The translations under genes and the position numbers were made by a program. The notes under the pieces are model-generated. The model ran no database searches and was not told where the DNA came from. It saw nothing but the letters and a program-made list of their open reading frames with translations. Of a stretch of DNA of 39,961 nt, positions 38,710 through 39,961 are shown piece by piece. Location: NCBI GenBank assembly GCA_036276235.1, contig DATBDZ010000341.1:1-39961 (forward strand). The letters are read 5' to 3'. The stretch's first letter is position 1; each line of letters begins with the position of its first letter. The DNA comes from JANWHF01 sp036276235 (lineage in GTDB: Bacteria; Planctomycetota; Phycisphaerae; Tepidisphaerales; Tepidisphaeraceae).

Positions 38710-39939
38710 ATGAGCCGCTCACATCATTATCGCGCCGCCACCCGCATCAGCCGACCTTTGATTGCCGCTCTTGGAGTGACTGTCGTTCTGGGTGGGTTCA
38801 TTTACTTTCACAATCATAAACCCAAAGCCGCCGCGGCTGGGCAAGCGGTTGCGCCCATTGCGAAGCCGATTGTTGTCGCAGCGCCGATCAACCCATCGGA
38901 TGTCGCGCCTTCGAATGCCGTGACGTCGAATGGTGTGACAACGGTAACCGGATCGGGCAGCACGACGACGACCGGCGCGGGATCGTTGGTCACGCCCAAT
39001 TCATCGACGCTGGTAACGCAAACGCCGATGACCGGCGCGCCGCCGACGCCATCAGCAGTGACGCCGAACACTTCCGACAAATCGAGCAACGCACCGGTCG
39101 TCGCGATCGCAGCGCCGCCGACATCAGGCAGCGTGCCGCTCGTGAAGCCAGGGCCGGTCAATCCGCGCGTATCGGCGGCATCGCTCGCCGACGGCAAGGC
39201 CAAGCTGGAAGCCGGCGACATTCTGGGCGCGCGAACGACGATCAACGACGCCCTGCTTTCCGGCCAGCTCAGCGAATCTGATTCGTCAGCCGCCCGCGAG
39301 ATGCTGACGACGGCTTCGCAAAAATTGGTTTTCGGCGGCAAGCACATCGACGGCGACACCTTCACCGAGCGCTATCAAGTCATGAGCGGCGACCGCCTCT
39401 CGCGCATCGCCGACCGGCATGGCGTCACCTGGGAACTGCTCTGCAAGATCAACGGCCTGCCAGATCCGAAGCGCGTCCGCGCCGGGCAGGCGATCACGCT
39501 CATCAACGGCCCGTTCCATGCCGTCGTCAACAAGAGCAAGTTTCGGCTCGATGTTTATCTCGGAGGGCCATCCGGCGCCGGATCGGTCTTCGTCATGAGC
39601 CTCCCGGTCGGACTAGGCAAGGATAATTCAACGCCGACCGGCATGTGGGTCGTGCAGCAGGGAAACAAGGCGCACCCGGCCACCTACTACAGCCCTCGCG
39701 GAGAAGGCGTCATCGCCGCCGACGATCCGCGCAATCCGCTGGGCGGATTCTGGATGGGCATCGCCGGCGTGGAAGGCGACGCCGTCGGCAAATCCTCCTA
39801 CGGCATCCACGGCACCATCGAGCCCGACTCCATCGGCAAGCAAGCCTCCATGGGCTGCATCCGCCTGCGGCACGACGACATCGCCGCGCTATTTGATCTG
39901 CTGGTGGAGGGGAAGAGCAAAGTTTTGATTAAAGACTGA
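38710..39939 (+). CDS. LysM and L,D-transpeptidase (YkuD) envelope protein
   Basis: This 409-residue envelope protein has an N-terminal membrane anchor (about 15-35, ISRPLIAALGVTVVLGGFIY). A long low-complexity Ala/Thr/Pro/Ser linker (about 40-160), a helical segment and a LysM domain (about 220-266: YQVMSGDRLSRIADRHGVTW) follow. The C-terminal YkuD domain has catalytic His367 (SYGIHGT) and Cys383 (SMGCIRL). L,D-transpeptidases make 3-3 peptidoglycan crosslinks or attach proteins to the wall, which supports peptidoglycan in this planctomycete. The start is firmly set: AAGGAGG stands about eight bases before ATG 38710. Single gene. Confidence 0.92.
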   Translation: MSRSHHYRAATRISRPLIAALGVTVVLGGFIYFHNHKPKAAAAGQAVAPIAKPIVVAAPINPSDVAPSNAVTSNGVTTVTGSGSTTTTGAGSLVTPNSSTLVTQTPMTGAPPTPSAVTPNTSDKSSNAPVVAIAAPPTSGSVPLVKPGPVNPRVSAASLADGKAKLEAGDILGARTTINDALLSGQLSESDSSAAREMLTTASQKLVFGGKHIDGDTFTERYQVMSGDRLSRIADRHGVTWELLCKINGLPDPKRVRAGQAITLINGPFHAVVNKSKFRLDVYLGGPSGAGSVFVMSLPVGLGKDNSTPTGMWVVQQGNKAHPATYYSPRGEGVIAADDPRNPLGGFWMGIAGVEGDAVGKSSYGIHGTIEPDSIGKQASMGCIRLRHDDIAALFDLLVEGKSKVLIKD

Positions 39940-39961
39940 TGCTGGGTTTGTGGCAATTCTG

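Overview
The window looks like chromosomal DNA of a GC-rich planctomycete, most likely a soil or water lineage near Phycisphaerae/Tepidisphaerales. This is inferred from gene content. The best markers are the adjacent DUF1592 and DUF1552 proteins with a CxxCH cytochrome motif, a secreted beta-helix protein with an N-terminal LEGRTLLS tag (LEPR-XLL type), several Tat-exported enzymes, and three paralogous outer-membrane porins. I see no rRNA, tRNA, CRISPR array, prophage or plasmid functions.

Layout. 1-3407: small membrane or secreted proteins and the large beta-helix surface protein. 3856-5671: a Gfo/Idh/MocA oxidoreductase and an SDR oxidoreductase, apparently one operon. 5709-6293: a REP-associated tyrosine transposase (RAYT) between two inverted REP units. 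6332-9572: a membrane GGDEF diguanylate cyclase divergent from a GAF/sigma-54 activator. 9828-11225: MgtE. 11456-15198: the DUF1592/DUF1552 pair. 15586-18888: a SUKH protein, an anchored unknown, a gene-poor stretch with an orphan antitoxin-like ORF, and a small membrane protein. 19004-20364: a Tat-exported amidohydrolase and a small membrane protein. 20449-26893: a complete RND efflux operon (permease, adaptor, TolC-like) with a clear terminator. 27197-28983: a response regulator/histidine kinase pair divergent from the RND genes. 29092-33990: three porins, the last behind a candidate leaderless leader peptide ending in three Cys codons. 34248-39939: EF-hand/Gly-rich secreted protein, exported intradiol dioxygenase, RarA, 5-formyl-THF cyclo-ligase and a LysM/L,D-transpeptidase.

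Most striking is the intergenic DNA. Nearly every larger gap holds perfect or near-perfect hairpins, often palindromes nested in larger palindromes. In one family (11 hairpins at five sites) stem sequences are unrelated between sites, but the apex is always the hexamer GAGTAC (or its complement GTACTC). In a second group all four hairpins of one cloverleaf-like element have the tetraloop TTCT/AGAA. Constant loop with variable stem is not what copying of one repeat unit would give. This is my best candidate for an undescribed system.

Two further observations stand out. First, rarA carries about 210 bp of intergenic-type repeat DNA read in frame as about 70 extra residues, including a fragment matching a REP hairpin next to the RAYT. 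Second, three ORFs have a -10-like hexamer followed by exactly six bases and then ATG, which suggests leaderless transcription. One of them is the poly-cysteine leader peptide in front of a porin gene, resembling the cysteine-responsive attenuators known from mycobacteria.
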